DNA from: Alphaproteobacteria bacterium
GTDB lineage: Bacteria; Pseudomonadota; Alphaproteobacteria; Acetobacterales; Acetobacteraceae
NCBI GenBank assembly: GCA_017307285.1
Contig: JAFKFI010000066.1
Coordinates: 1 to 64,000, forward strand
Direction: 5' to 3'
Length of the DNA stretch: 64,000 nucleotides
Shown here in pieces: positions 33,926 to 42,895 of the stretch. The notes beneath the pieces are model-generated. The model made no database searches. It was not told the DNA's origin and worked only from the letters and a program-made list of their open reading frames with translations. A program made the translations under genes and the position numbers. Within the stretch, counting starts at the first letter, position 1. Each line of letters opens with the position of its first letter.

Positions 33926-34444
33926 GTGCCGCAAGACAGGCCTCGCGTCGTCGTGGTGATGGGCGTTTCGGGGTCGGGCAAGACCACAGTCGGGGTCGAG
34001 CTCGCCGAAACGCTCGGCTGGCGTTTTCAGGAAGGTGACGCGCTGCATCCGGCGGCGAACGTGGAGAAGATGAGCCACGGCATCCCGCTGACCGACGAGG
34101 ATCGCTGGCCGTGGCTCGACGCGATTGCCACCGTGATCGACGGTTGGCGCGCGAAGGGCGAACGGGGCGTGCTCGCCTGCTCTGCGCTGAAACGATCCTA
34201 TCGCGACGTTATCATCGGCGAGCGCGGCGATGTCGCGCTGGTCTATCTGCAAGGTGCGAAGGAGCTGATCGCGGCTCGGATGGCGTCGCGGCACGGTCAT
34301 TTCATGCCGGTGGCGCTGCTCGACAGCCAGTTCGCGACTCTGGAAGAGCCGAGCGCGAACGAGCACCCGATTGTCGTCTCCATCGACCAGCCATCGGCCG
34401 ACATCGTCCGGCAAGTGATCGCGCGGCTGACATCTCCGGCGTGA
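33926..34444 (+). CDS. gntK: Gluconokinase
   Basis: A 172-residue P-loop kinase that phosphorylates gluconate to 6-phosphogluconate, feeding the same pathway as zwf/pgl. The Walker A is GVSGSGKTTVG near residue 13; the gluconate-kinase features FQEGDALHPAANVEKMSHG and PLTDEDRWPWLD follow, with CSALKRSYRD as the LID-side motif. The GTG start has GGAGG upstream. This fits an organism that oxidises glucose externally to gluconate, an inference from gene pairing. Last gene of the pentose-phosphate operon. Confidence 0.95.
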   Translation: MPQDRPRVVVVMGVSGSGKTTVGVELAETLGWRFQEGDALHPAANVEKMSHGIPLTDEDRWPWLDAIATVIDGWRAKGERGVLACSALKRSYRDVIIGERGDVALVYLQGAKELIAARMASRHGHFMPVALLDSQFATLEEPSANEHPIVVSIDQPSADIVRQVIARLTSPA

Positions 34445-34498
34445 CGCGCCAGGACGGGTTGGCTAGGCTTCGCCCCAATACGTCAAGGGGGAAGCGGC

Positions 34499-35437
34499 AT
34501 GTGGCAGCCGAGCGAGCGTTATCCTGATCCGGCGGTGCGGATTCTCGATACGAGCTTTTCTCAGTACCGCCTGCCGCTGGCTTCCGTCGAGCGGCTGGCT
34601 GAGGGCTGCCGCTGGTCCGAGGGGCCGGTGTATTTCGGCGACGCGCGGTGCGTGCTGTGGAGCGACATCCCGAACAACCGCATCCAGCGCTGGGACGAGG
34701 CGACCGGCGCGGTCAGCACCTATCGCCAGCCGACCAACAACGCCAACGGCAACACGCGGGACCGGCAAGGCCGGCTCGTCACCTGCGAACATGATTCGCG
34801 GCGGGTCACGCGTACCGAGTACGACGGCAGCATCACCGTGCTCGCCGACTCCTACAACGGGAAGAAGCTCAACTCGCCGAACGACGTGGTGGTGACATCG
34901 GACGGCTCGATCTGGTTCACGGATCCGGTGTTCGGCATTCTCGGCTATTACGAAGGCCACAAGGACGAGTCCGAGGTCAAGCCGAGCGTCTACCGGATCG
35001 ACGGGCGCACCGGGCAGATCACGATGGTCGCGGACGACATTGAGGGGCCAAACGGGCTCGCCTTCTCGCCGGACGAGTCGAAGCTCTACGTCGTCGCCTC
35101 GCGTGCCAGCCCGCGCAAGCTGATGGTGTACGACGTGGTGGCGGACGGGACGAAGCTCGCCAACGGGCGCGTGTTCATCGACGCGGGGCCGGGCACGCCG
35201 GACGGGTTCCGCGTGGATGTCGACGGCAATCTGTGGTGCGGCTGGGGAATGGGCGAGGCGGAGCTCGACGGCGTGCGCGTGTTCAACGCGAGCGGCGCTG
35301 CGATCGGCCACATCGAGCTGCCGGAACGCTGCGCCAATGTCTGTTTCGGCGGACGCTACCGCAATCGGCTGTTCATGGCGGCCAGCCACTCGCTGTACGC
35401 TCTGTATGTGAACACGCAAGGCGCGCTCGGCGGCTGA
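34499..35437 (+). CDS. SMP-30/gluconolactonase family protein
   Basis: A 312-residue six-bladed beta-propeller of the SMP-30/gluconolactonase/LRE family. The metal-site positions are seen in ALEGCRWSEGPVY-like context (GCRWSEGPVYF), LNSPNDVVVTSDGSIWFTDP, and EGPNGLAFSPDESKLYV. Such enzymes hydrolyse sugar lactones with a divalent metal; a gluconolactone or related aldonolactone substrate would match the adjacent gluconokinase. No signal peptide is apparent. The start has AAGGGGGAAG ahead. An MFS transporter gene follows. Confidence 0.88.
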   Translation: MWQPSERYPDPAVRILDTSFSQYRLPLASVERLAEGCRWSEGPVYFGDARCVLWSDIPNNRIQRWDEATGAVSTYRQPTNNANGNTRDRQGRLVTCEHDSRRVTRTEYDGSITVLADSYNGKKLNSPNDVVVTSDGSIWFTDPVFGILGYYEGHKDESEVKPSVYRIDGRTGQITMVADDIEGPNGLAFSPDESKLYVVASRASPRKLMVYDVVADGTKLANGRVFIDAGPGTPDGFRVDVDGNLWCGWGMGEAELDGVRVFNASGAAIGHIELPERCANVCFGGRYRNRLFMAASHSLYALYVNTQGALGG

Positions 35438-35500
35438 CGACTCCCGACCGACGCGACGCACTGGAGATAGACGCCAACAAAAAAGCAGGAGGAGACCACG

Positions 35501-36889
35501 ATGCAAGAGGCTTCGTTCGCCGCGCCCGATGCTGGCGCGGGCGTGATCGTCGGCCCGATCGAGGAACGACATCTGGGCTCCCGACTGTACCGCAATGCCG
35601 CCGACCCGAGCCGGATCACCTCGACGCACTGGCACATCGCCTGGGCGAACGGCCTCGGATGGGGCTTCGACGGCATGGATGGCGCCATACTCGCTCTTGT
35701 CGCGCCGCTGCTGATGAAGGATTTCGCGATCGATCTCGCTACGTTCCGTAGCGGCGTGCAGATTGCGCTGCTGGTCAGCATCATCGGCCTCTATTTGTGG
35801 CCGTGGCTGGCTGACAAGTACGGCCGGCGCAACATCCTGGCGCTCAACATCGCGGTCTATTCGCTGGCGATGCCCTTGCTGGCGCTAGCGCCGAGTTGGG
35901 GCGTCTTCGTCGCCTTCTATTGCATCGTGCGCTTCGCGCTGAACGGCGAGTGGGCGGTCGGCTCGATGCTGGTCGCGGAGACCTGGCCGGCCCGGCTACG
36001 CGGTCTCGTCCTCAGCGTCGACCGATCCGCCTGGGGCCTGGGTGCGGCACTCGCCGGCACGATCGTGACCTTCGTGGTGACGGATTGGGGGTGGCGAGCG
36101 GCCTTCGTGCTCCCTGTCGTGGTGGCACTCCTGGCGGTCTATGTCCGCCTGCTGTGCCCGGAATCGCCGTACTGGGTGCGCACCCAGGATCGCAAGAATC
36201 GGATTGCCGAGCGCATCGCCGACGTGCAGGCGCTGACGGCCGAAGACGCGGAATGGATCGCCAAGACGCGCCACCCGAGCTGGCGGCAACTGTTCCTGCC
36301 CGATATCCGGCGCAACACCGTGATGGCGACGCTGGTCGCCAGTATGGCGCTGGTGTCCTACAGCACGGTCGGCCTGTGGATGCCGCTGTTCCTCGCGCAG
36401 CAGCACCACTGGACGACTGCCGAATACGGCAGCTTCTACATCGCCTGGGCGCTGTTCTCCACGACCGGCTTCTGGGTCGGCGGCTGGATGATAGACCGCT
36501 TCGGCCGCCGGCTCGGCTTCGGCATCCTGCTGCTCGAAGCGGCGATTTTCATGACCATGTGGATCTTCGCCACCGACACCTGGACACTATGGCTGCTTGG
36601 CATGATGTGGGCCTGGGGCTTCATCGGCGTCTGGGGTCCGGTGACCGCTTACACCGCCGAGATGTATCCGACGCGGATTCGCGGCGTGGGCAACGGGTTT
36701 TCCTGGTCGGTGGCGTTCCTGATCGGGGCGGTGCTGTGGCCCTTCGTCTCGGTCTACCTGCGCGAGGCGACCGGATCATTCGTCGCCGCGTTCCTGCTGA
36801 TCCCGGTGATCCTCGTGGCGATGGCGGCGATCATCTGGTTCTATAGCCCCGAGAACGCCCGCAAGGACCTCGACCAGATCGCGGTCTGA
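35501..36889 (+). CDS. MFS transporter (sugar/acid porter type)
   Basis: A 462-residue major facilitator. A polar N-terminal segment of about 45 residues precedes about 12 helices; motif A ([17 protein letters not shown]) and the second-half copy ([17 protein letters not shown]) are clear, placing it with proton symporters for sugars or aromatic/sialic acids. AGGAGGAG precedes the ATG. Neighbouring gluconokinase and lactonase genes suggest uptake of an aldonate or sugar acid, but that is inference. Confidence 0.87.
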   Translation: MQEASFAAPDAGAGVIVGPIEERHLGSRLYRNAADPSRITSTHWHIAWANGLGWGFDGMDGAILALVAPLLMKDFAIDLATFRSGVQIALLVSIIGLYLWPWLADKYGRRNILALNIAVYSLAMPLLALAPSWGVFVAFYCIVRFALNGEWAVGSMLVAETWPARLRGLVLSVDRSAWGLGAALAGTIVTFVVTDWGWRAAFVLPVVVALLAVYVRLLCPESPYWVRTQDRKNRIAERIADVQALTAEDAEWIAKTRHPSWRQLFLPDIRRNTVMATLVASMALVSYSTVGLWMPLFLAQQHHWTTAEYGSFYIAWALFSTTGFWVGGWMIDRFGRRLGFGILLLEAAIFMTMWIFATDTWTLWLLGMMWAWGFIGVWGPVTAYTAEMYPTRIRGVGNGFSWSVAFLIGAVLWPFVSVYLREATGSFVAAFLLIPVILVAMAAIIWFYSPENARKDLDQIAV

Positions 36890-36914
36890 CGCCCGCTACC
36901 GCGGCGCGGCGGGC

Positions 36915-37547
36915 TCAGCCGCCGCGCAGGCGGGAGCGTTCCTTGGCCACGCGGTGCAGCCAGATCCCGGCCGCCGCGCACACGAGGAGGGCGCTCCCGA
37001 GAATGGCCGCGCTCTGCCAGTCGCCCTCTTGCAGCCGCTCGATCGACAGGCCGGCGAACTGGGCGGGGAGCACGTGGACCGGCGCCCAGACGAAGGCCGA
37101 GCAGACATTCGCCACCAGGAAGCGGTTGCGCCGCATCCCCGCCATCCCGGCGATCAGCGGCACCGTCGAGCGCAGCACCGGGACGAAGCGGCAGAGGGCG
37201 ACGCTCATGGTGCCATAGCGATGGAAGAACGCCTCGGCGCGCGCCATCAGGTAGGGCCGCGTGGCGAACGGCCAGACGCCGCGCAGGTGGCCGCTGTAGC
37301 GATGGCCGAGCCAGAACGAGATGCCGTCGCCGATGATCGCGCCGAGGATCGAGACGATCAGGATGGGCGCCATCGGCAGGCCGGCCATCGCCGCGGCACC
37401 CGCGACCGCCATCATGATCGGCGTGCCCGGCACCAGGATACCGAGCACCGCCACCGCCTCGATGATCGCCGCCGCGAACGCCACCAGGATGGCGAGACCG
37501 GGATGCTCCGCGACCAGAGCGGCCGCCTGCGCGATCACGTCCCACAT
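36915..37547 (-). CDS. DedA family membrane protein
   Basis: A 210-residue DedA/VTT-domain protein, a family of polyprenyl- and phospholipid-flippase-like membrane proteins. Seen: [34 protein letters not shown], and the [24 protein letters not shown] stretch split here as [17 protein letters not shown], with the conserved Arg residues. Five hydrophobic segments are evident. I chose ATG 37547 with GAAGGCG upstream; a 37571 start adds eight basic residues. It is transcribed divergently from the FAD oxidase gene. Confidence 0.88.
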   Translation of the reverse strand: MWDVIAQAAALVAEHPGLAILVAFAAAIIEAVAVLGILVPGTPIMMAVAGAAAMAGLPMAPILIVSILGAIIGDGISFWLGHRYSGHLRGVWPFATRPYLMARAEAFFHRYGTMSVALCRFVPVLRSTVPLIAGMAGMRRNRFLVANVCSAFVWAPVHVLPAQFAGLSIERLQEGDWQSAAILGSALLVCAAAGIWLHRVAKERSRLRGG

Positions 37548-37567
37548 GGCACGCCTTCGCACCTGCA

Positions 37568-37577
37568 GCAAATTTGC
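37568..37577. promoter_or_regulatory. Palindrome GCAAATTTGC in a divergent spacer
   Basis: A perfect 10-bp palindrome in the unusually AT-rich spacer (about 37565-37640) between the divergent DedA and FAD oxidase genes, 21 bases before the DedA start. It could be a small operator; no regulator gene adjoins it. Confidence 0.25.
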
Positions 37578-37739
37578 GCCACTCTGGGAACGTATGAAAT
37601 TTTGCTAATCATCTCACGGTTGAGCGTAACACATTGTTGCCGGTGCGCGGAACTTCTTTCGACCGCGTCGGACCTGGGTTTCCCATGCTGGACGGGGCGC
37701 GTAAACCGGGCTCCGGGCGGTGCTCGGAGGAATATAGGG

Positions 37740-38846
37740 GTGGAGTCGGTCGATTGCGTGGTGGTCGGCGCGGGCGTGGTCGGGTTGGCGGTGGCGCGGG
37801 CCCTGGCGCTGGCGGGGCGCGAGGTGATCGTGCTCGACGCCGCCGAGGGGATCGGAACCGAGACCTCCTCGCGCAATAGCGAAGTGATCCACGCCGGCAT
37901 CTACTATCCCGCGGGCAGCCTGATGGCGCGCTTCTGCGTCGCCGGCCGCCGCGCGCTCTACGGGTACTGCATCGAGCGGGGCGTGCCGTTCAGCAATTGC
38001 GGCAAGCTGATCGTGGCGACCTCGGAGGCGGAGGACGGGATGCTCGCCACGATCAAGCGGCGGGCGGAGGCGAACGGTGTCGAGGGTATGCGGGTGCTGC
38101 CGGGGGCGGAGGCGCGGGCGCTGGAACCCAATCTCGCCTGCACCAGCGCGCTGCTTTCGCCCACTACCGGCATCATCGACAGCCACGGCTTCATGCTCGC
38201 CTTGCAGGGTGATGCCGAGAACGCCGGGACGGTGCTGGTGTTCCACAGCCCGGTCGAGGCGGCACGCGCGGCGGGGGGCGGGGTGGAGATCGACGTGGGC
38301 GGCGCCGAGCCGATCAGCCTGCGTTGCCGTCTGCTGGTCAACTCGGCCGGCCTGCACGCGCCGGCGCTGGCGGCGCGCATCGAGGGGATGCCGCGGGATC
38401 GCGTGCCGACCGCATACTACGCCAAGGGCAATTACTTCACCCTGTCCGGCCGGTCGCCGTTCTCCCGGCTGATCTACCCCGTCCCGGTGCCGGGCGGTCT
38501 CGGGGTGCATCTGACGATCGATCTCGGCGGGCAGGCCCGCTTCGGGCCCGACGTGCAGTGGATTGACGAAATCGACTACACGGTCGATCCGGCGCGCTCG
38601 GAGAGCTTCTACGCGGCCGTCCGGCGATACTGGCCGGCGCTGAAGGACGGCGCCTTGCACCCCGGCTATGCCGGTATCCGCCCCAAGATCGTGCCGGCGG
38701 GGGCGCCGGCACAGGATTTCGTGGTGCAGGGGCCGCAGACGCACGGCGTGCCGGGGCTGATCAACCTGTTCGGCATCGAGAGCCCAGGCCTGACCGCCTC
38801 GCTGGCGCTCGCGGATTTCGTGGTGGAGGTTTCGCGAACGGGGTGA
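37740..38846 (+). CDS. FAD-dependent oxidase, LhgO-like
   Basis: A 368-residue DAO-family flavoenzyme. The FAD motif [18 protein letters not shown] is at the N-terminus, followed by the signature [17 protein letters not shown] found in L-2-hydroxyglutarate oxidase (LhgO) and its relatives, and the C-terminal [18 protein letters not shown]. It would oxidise a 2-hydroxyacid such as L-2-hydroxyglutarate using a membrane electron acceptor or oxygen; the exact substrate is not proven. The GTG at 37740 has GGAGG eight bases before it. The frame stays open upstream to 36954, but that part is antisense to dedA. Confidence 0.87.
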   Translation: MESVDCVVVGAGVVGLAVARALALAGREVIVLDAAEGIGTETSSRNSEVIHAGIYYPAGSLMARFCVAGRRALYGYCIERGVPFSNCGKLIVATSEAEDGMLATIKRRAEANGVEGMRVLPGAEARALEPNLACTSALLSPTTGIIDSHGFMLALQGDAENAGTVLVFHSPVEAARAAGGGVEIDVGGAEPISLRCRLLVNSAGLHAPALAARIEGMPRDRVPTAYYAKGNYFTLSGRSPFSRLIYPVPVPGGLGVHLTIDLGGQARFGPDVQWIDEIDYTVDPARSESFYAAVRRYWPALKDGALHPGYAGIRPKIVPAGAPAQDFVVQGPQTHGVPGLINLFGIESPGLTASLALADFVVEVSRTG

Positions 38847-38932
38847 CGCCGCTGGGAGCTTGCGAGGCCGCGACTTGCACCGAGGGAGCCGTGAGGTCAG
38901 TCTTCTGGCGGATGACGTAGGGGGAGATGGCC

Positions 38933-39691
38933 ATGCCGTTCTACGACAAGGGCGACGTCCGCATCCGCTATGAGGAGATCGGCAGCGGCTTTCCCCTGCT
39001 GGTCACGCCGGGAGGCGGTCTGAATTCCCGCGTGAGCAATTGGCCCACCGCGGTGTTCAACGCTTTGGAGGCGTTCAAGAACGATTTCCGCTGCATCACT
39101 ATGGATCAGCGCAACGCGATGGGCGGCGAGTCGACCGGCCCGGTGCCGGTCGAAGACCCCTGGGGAGCGTTCGCCGACGACCAGCTTGGCCTAATGGACC
39201 ACCTCGGCATCCAGAAGTTCTTCTTCATGGGCTACTGCATCGGCGGCTGCTTCGCCATGAAGCTGATGGAACGGGCGCCCGATCGCGTGGTGGCCGGCGT
39301 GTTGTGCCAGACCGTCGGGCACCGACCGGAAAGCCCCGACGTCATGTACAATTCCGGTCGCGACGTCTGGGCGCCGGAATTTCTTGCAAAGCGCCCTGAT
39401 GTGACGATGGCGACGATAGAAGCCTATCTGCACAATCTTTATCGGACCCGGCCCGACTTCGTTTACAGCGTCTCACGGGACTTCGCGCGCCAGTGTCAGA
39501 CGCCGATGCTGGTCATGCCGGACGACACCCCCGCGCATCCGTATCAGAGCTCGATGGATGTCGCGGCGCTGGCGCCGAGAGCCGAGCTGACCGCCTATCC
39601 GTGGCGCGAACCGCCGGAATTGCTCGCGGAGACGATCGATCACGTGCGCCGCTTCCTCCGCGAACATCAACCGGCTCCGGCAATTCGGTAA
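38933..39691 (+). CDS. Alpha/beta hydrolase with Cys nucleophile
   Basis: A 252-residue alpha/beta hydrolase. The nucleophile elbow reads GYCIGG, so residue Cys102 replaces the usual Ser, as in dienelactone hydrolases. An acid candidate sits in MPDDTPAHP and the terminal His in TIDHVRRFL. TPGGGLNSR near 25-33 gives the oxyanion loop. ATG 38933 is preferred because GGGGGAG is then at 6 bases; the ATG at 38927 abuts it. Its 3' end overlaps the convergent cysteine hydrolase gene by 25 bases. Substrate unknown. Confidence 0.8.
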   Translation: MPFYDKGDVRIRYEEIGSGFPLLVTPGGGLNSRVSNWPTAVFNALEAFKNDFRCITMDQRNAMGGESTGPVPVEDPWGAFADDQLGLMDHLGIQKFFFMGYCIGGCFAMKLMERAPDRVVAGVLCQTVGHRPESPDVMYNSGRDVWAPEFLAKRPDVTMATIEAYLHNLYRTRPDFVYSVSRDFARQCQTPMLVMPDDTPAHPYQSSMDVAALAPRAELTAYPWREPPELLAETIDHVRRFLREHQPAPAIR

Positions 39692-40338
39692 TTCTTCGCA
39701 AGACGCTCGATCTCTTCGACGATTTCTGTCGTCACTCGCTGACGACAGTAGCCGTTATTGTTCCTGAGTGCCCAATCGTGCCGATCCTGTGTCAGCGTCG
39801 CGCAAGCATCTGTCGCGCATGTGACGAGATAGCCGAGATCGCAGGCATCTCGGATGGCGGAATCGACACACTGGTCGGTCAACCCGCCACAGACGATCAG
39901 GTATCGGACGCCGAGATTGCGCAGCACGTAGTCGATGTTGGTCGAGATGAACACGGAGGAGGAGGTCTTCGGCAGCACGATCTCGTCGTCCGCGGGCGCG
40001 ATCTGATCCAGTACCCGCGCGTCCCACGAACCCCGCGTCACGACGAGGCCGCTGATCTTGTAGTCGAGGCTCAGATCCCGCCCATCTTTCGTCAGGCTCT
40101 CGATCACCGTGTAGATGATCTCGATCCCGGCCGCGCGGCAGGCATCCAACAGGCGGCGGATATTGGGCAGCGTCGTCTCGCCCAACGTGCGGAAGAAGAA
40201 GCCGTGGGTGGCTTCGCGATCGGCCTCCGTCATCCCGCGATACTCGCCGCCGTCCTGGCGGGCGGTGTAGTTCTGCATGTCGATGACGAGCAGCGCGGTA
40301 CGGCCCAGCTCGACAGGGACCTCGCGGCTGAGATTCAT
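39667..40338 (-). CDS. Isochorismatase-family cysteine hydrolase
   Basis: A 223-residue cysteine hydrolase of the isochorismatase/nicotinamidase superfamily, generally an amidase. The catalytic triad is visible: Asp20 (LLVIDMQN), Lys124 (VLPKTSSSVF) and Cys157 (GGLTDQCVDSAIRDA). ATG 40338 overlaps the TGA of the upstream glutamine-synthetase-like gene (ATGA), so the two are translationally coupled and likely work in one pathway. Typical substrates are N-carbamoyl compounds, biuret or other small amides. The last gene of the four-gene minus-strand unit. Confidence 0.88.
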   Translation of the reverse strand: MNLSREVPVELGRTALLVIDMQNYTARQDGGEYRGMTEADREATHGFFFRTLGETTLPNIRRLLDACRAAGIEIIYTVIESLTKDGRDLSLDYKISGLVVTRGSWDARVLDQIAPADDEIVLPKTSSSVFISTNIDYVLRNLGVRYLIVCGGLTDQCVDSAIRDACDLGYLVTCATDACATLTQDRHDWALRNNNGYCRQRVTTEIVEEIERLAKNYRIAGAG

Positions 40339-41651
40339 CAATACACCTCGGCGTAGCGTGTGCAGATTGCCGCGTCGTCGAGCCCGTCGAGTGCCGCGAT
40401 CTCGGAGCGCTTGAACATCAGGTACGCGTCGAGAAAGCGGTCGCCGAACCACTCCTTCGCCTGCGGGGTGGCGCTGAGGAGACCGAGCGCCTCGCCGAGG
40501 CTGCGCGGCAGCATCCGTGCGCCGACCGCCTCGCGCTCCGGCTCGCTCATCTCCCAAAAATTCTTGCCGGGACGAGGTGGCAACTCGAATCCGCGGCGTA
40601 TGCCATCGGTGCCGGCGAACACGAGGGCGCCCAGCGCCATGTAGGGCGAGGCTGCCGCGTCGCAGACGCGGTATTCCAAGTTGAACTGCGCAGCGGCGTC
40701 CTCCGCGCTTTCCGGGGCGAAGACCGGACAGACGCGCAGGCTGGCGCCGCGGTCGTGCTCGCCGAGATTGGTCCAGGTGGGCGCCCACCGATTGGGCGTG
40801 AGCCGGAAATAAGATGCGACGGAGGGCGCGGTGATCGCGGCAAGGGCGGGCATGTGGTGCAAGACACCGGCTGCGAAGCTTTCGCCTACAGACGACAGGC
40901 CGTAGGGCCTGGCCGGATCGTGCGTTGCTTGCGCGCCCGACGCATCGGTCAGGCTGAAATGGATATGCGTGCCGTTGCCGATGCCTTGCGGTGTCAGCAT
41001 CGGCGCGAAGATGGCGCGATGACCTAGCCGGAACGCGACGGCGCGTGCCATCTCGCGCACGATCACCGCCTCGTCTGCTGCCCGAATCCCCGTCGCGGGC
41101 GCAACTGTCACCTCAAACTGGCGCGGGCCGTATTCTGGCAGGAAGGAATCGGGGCTCGCCCCCGCCTGGCGGATCGCAGCCATCAACGCCTCGCCGAACC
41201 CGCGTTGGCGGCGGAACAGGTCGAGCGCGTAGGTGGCACCCGGTCGATCCTCGACGCCGGTATAGACGAACTCCTGCTCGAATGCCGCTCGGATGTTAAG
41301 GCCGGCGGCTTCCTGCAGGGCGTCGAGGGCGCGGCGCAGGAAGTGCCGTGGACAGCACTCCCAATAGGCGCCGTCCGTGGTCCGCAGGTCGCCGAGGAAG
41401 AACCGCTCCGAAGAACCATCGTCGAACGGCACCTGCACCTTGGCACTCTCGTCGGGCACCAGCATGAGATCGCCCTCGGTGCCGAAGGGCGTCGCGTAGA
41501 TCGGGCCGAACGCCGACATCATGATGTTGCTGTGGGTGAAGCCGACTCCACGCCGCATTCGGCTGGCGCTCTCGCGTGCCGGGAACGCCTTGCCGCGCAC
41601 GAGGCCGGCAAGGTCGCAGATGCCGACGAATATCAGGTCTTCGCGCTGCAT
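40338..41651 (-). CDS. Glutamine-synthetase-family ligase
   Basis: A 437-residue protein of the glutamine synthetase superfamily, in the group of gamma-glutamyl-amine/polyamine ligases rather than true GlnA. Seen: the N-terminal beta-grasp start FVGICDLAGLVRGKAFP, the metal Glu in AAFEQEFVYT, the ATP-site GIGNGTHIHFSLTD and the glutamate-site LTPNRWAPTW. Such enzymes attach glutamate to an amine using ATP, often as the first step of amine breakdown. It overlaps the cysteine hydrolase gene, which could later release the amide product. Start ATG 41651 with GAGGACC upstream. Confidence 0.87.
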   Translation of the reverse strand: MQREDLIFVGICDLAGLVRGKAFPARESASRMRRGVGFTHSNIMMSAFGPIYATPFGTEGDLMLVPDESAKVQVPFDDGSSERFFLGDLRTTDGAYWECCPRHFLRRALDALQEAAGLNIRAAFEQEFVYTGVEDRPGATYALDLFRRQRGFGEALMAAIRQAGASPDSFLPEYGPRQFEVTVAPATGIRAADEAVIVREMARAVAFRLGHRAIFAPMLTPQGIGNGTHIHFSLTDASGAQATHDPARPYGLSSVGESFAAGVLHHMPALAAITAPSVASYFRLTPNRWAPTWTNLGEHDRGASLRVCPVFAPESAEDAAAQFNLEYRVCDAAASPYMALGALVFAGTDGIRRGFELPPRPGKNFWEMSEPEREAVGARMLPRSLGEALGLLSATPQAKEWFGDRFLDAYLMFKRSEIAALDGLDDAAICTRYAEVY

Positions 41652-41669
41652 CCCGGTCCTCGGAGCCTG

Positions 41670-42842
41670 CTAGAACTCATACTCGGGGCCGTCGACATAG
41701 CGGAACCGGTCCAGCGCGTCGGCGCGCAATGTGAAGCCGAGCCCCGCGCGGTCAGGCGCGTGCACCGTGCCGTCGGCGCGAATGTCGAACGGCTCGTCGA
41801 AGAGCTCCCACATCATCGGCATGTAGCCTTGCGTGACCTCGAGGATGTGACAGTTGGCGGCTGACATGGCGACGTGGATGCTTGCCGCGAACAGCACCCC
41901 GCTGCCCCAGGCGTGCGGTGCCAGGCGCACGCCGTGCGCCGAGGTCAGCGCCGCGATGCGCCGGATCTCCGTCAAGCCGCCCGCGCGCGCGACATCCGGC
42001 TGTGCGATGTCGAGGGCGCGGCGCTCAAGCAGATCCTGGAAATCGAATCGCGTGAACTCGCGCTCGCCCGAGGCGATGGGGATGATGGTCGAACGCCGCA
42101 CCTCCGCCTGACCGGCGTGATCGTCCGGCGACACCGGCTCCTCGAACCAGGCGATGTCGTACGGCTCGAGCTCCCTGGCCAGCTTGACGGCCGTGGCAAC
42201 CTCCAGCGAGCCGTGCGCGTCGACCATCAGTTCGACATGGGGTCCAAGTCCGCGGCGGGCGGCCTTCACGCGGCGAATGCAGTTGGCGATCGAGAATCCG
42301 TCGCGCCCGACCACGCGCATCTTGCAGGCGGTGAAGCCCTTAGCGGCGTAGCCGGCGAGCTCCGCCTCGGCCTCGTCGCCCGGCGCCCAGCCGCCGCTGG
42401 CATAGCCCCGGACCGAGCTGCGCACCGCGCCAAGCGCCTGATAGAGCGGAATGCCGAGCGCCTGTGCCTTGACGTCCCACACCGCGATGTCGACGCCGGC
42501 GATCGCCTCCATGATGACGCCCCGGCGCCGGCTTTCGTCGGCTTGTGCCACACCCCGCTCGAGTGCCGGCTTGCTGCGGGAGCCGTTGTACATTTTCTCG
42601 TAGATACGCTCGGAGAACATCGGGTCTTCGCCAACGCATTCCGGCGCGAGCTCGTGTTCGACGATGGCGGCGACGATTGGTGGTGTGCCGAGTGCGGCGC
42701 CGATGCCGGTGAGCCCGTTATCGGTTTCGACGCGAATGAGGGTCGCATCGCTCTTGACCTTGGTTCCGAGGTCGGTGCGGTGACGCTTCTCGGGCGGAAC
42801 GGGTGCGGACACTGGGATGGCGGACACCCTGACGATCTTCAT
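41670..42842 (-). CDS. Enolase-superfamily (MR/MLE) dehydratase
   Basis: A 390-residue mandelate racemase/muconate lactonising enzyme family protein. In the barrel, K174-x-R176 (ACKMRV) takes the place of the usual K-x-K, metal ligands are Asp208 (VDAH), Glu234 (WFEEP) and Glu260 (SGERE), and a His310/Asp283 dyad (LAPHAW; QPDVARAGG) is kept. The K-x-R plus His/Asp arrangement is typical of acid-sugar dehydratases. ATG 42842 has GAGGAAC. It lies upstream of the ligase gene by 18 bases. The substrate is not predictable. Confidence 0.87.
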   Translation of the reverse strand: MKIVRVSAIPVSAPVPPEKRHRTDLGTKVKSDATLIRVETDNGLTGIGAALGTPPIVAAIVEHELAPECVGEDPMFSERIYEKMYNGSRSKPALERGVAQADESRRRGVIMEAIAGVDIAVWDVKAQALGIPLYQALGAVRSSVRGYASGGWAPGDEAEAELAGYAAKGFTACKMRVVGRDGFSIANCIRRVKAARRGLGPHVELMVDAHGSLEVATAVKLARELEPYDIAWFEEPVSPDDHAGQAEVRRSTIIPIASGEREFTRFDFQDLLERRALDIAQPDVARAGGLTEIRRIAALTSAHGVRLAPHAWGSGVLFAASIHVAMSAANCHILEVTQGYMPMMWELFDEPFDIRADGTVHAPDRAGLGFTLRADALDRFRYVDGPEYEF

Positions 42843-42895
42843 GGCCGTTCCTCCTCGCTGGCGGGCGTATCGCCCGACTGTATCCGATATCCCGC

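Noticed and set aside
36954..37739. N-terminal extension of the FAD oxidase frame
   Set aside because: The frame stays open but is antisense to dedA and lacks a fold pattern; the FAD motif and a good ribosome site place the start at 37740.
38927..38935. ATG 38927 as start of the Cys-nucleophile hydrolase
   Set aside because: GGGGAG directly abuts this ATG; the ATG six bases later has correct spacing.
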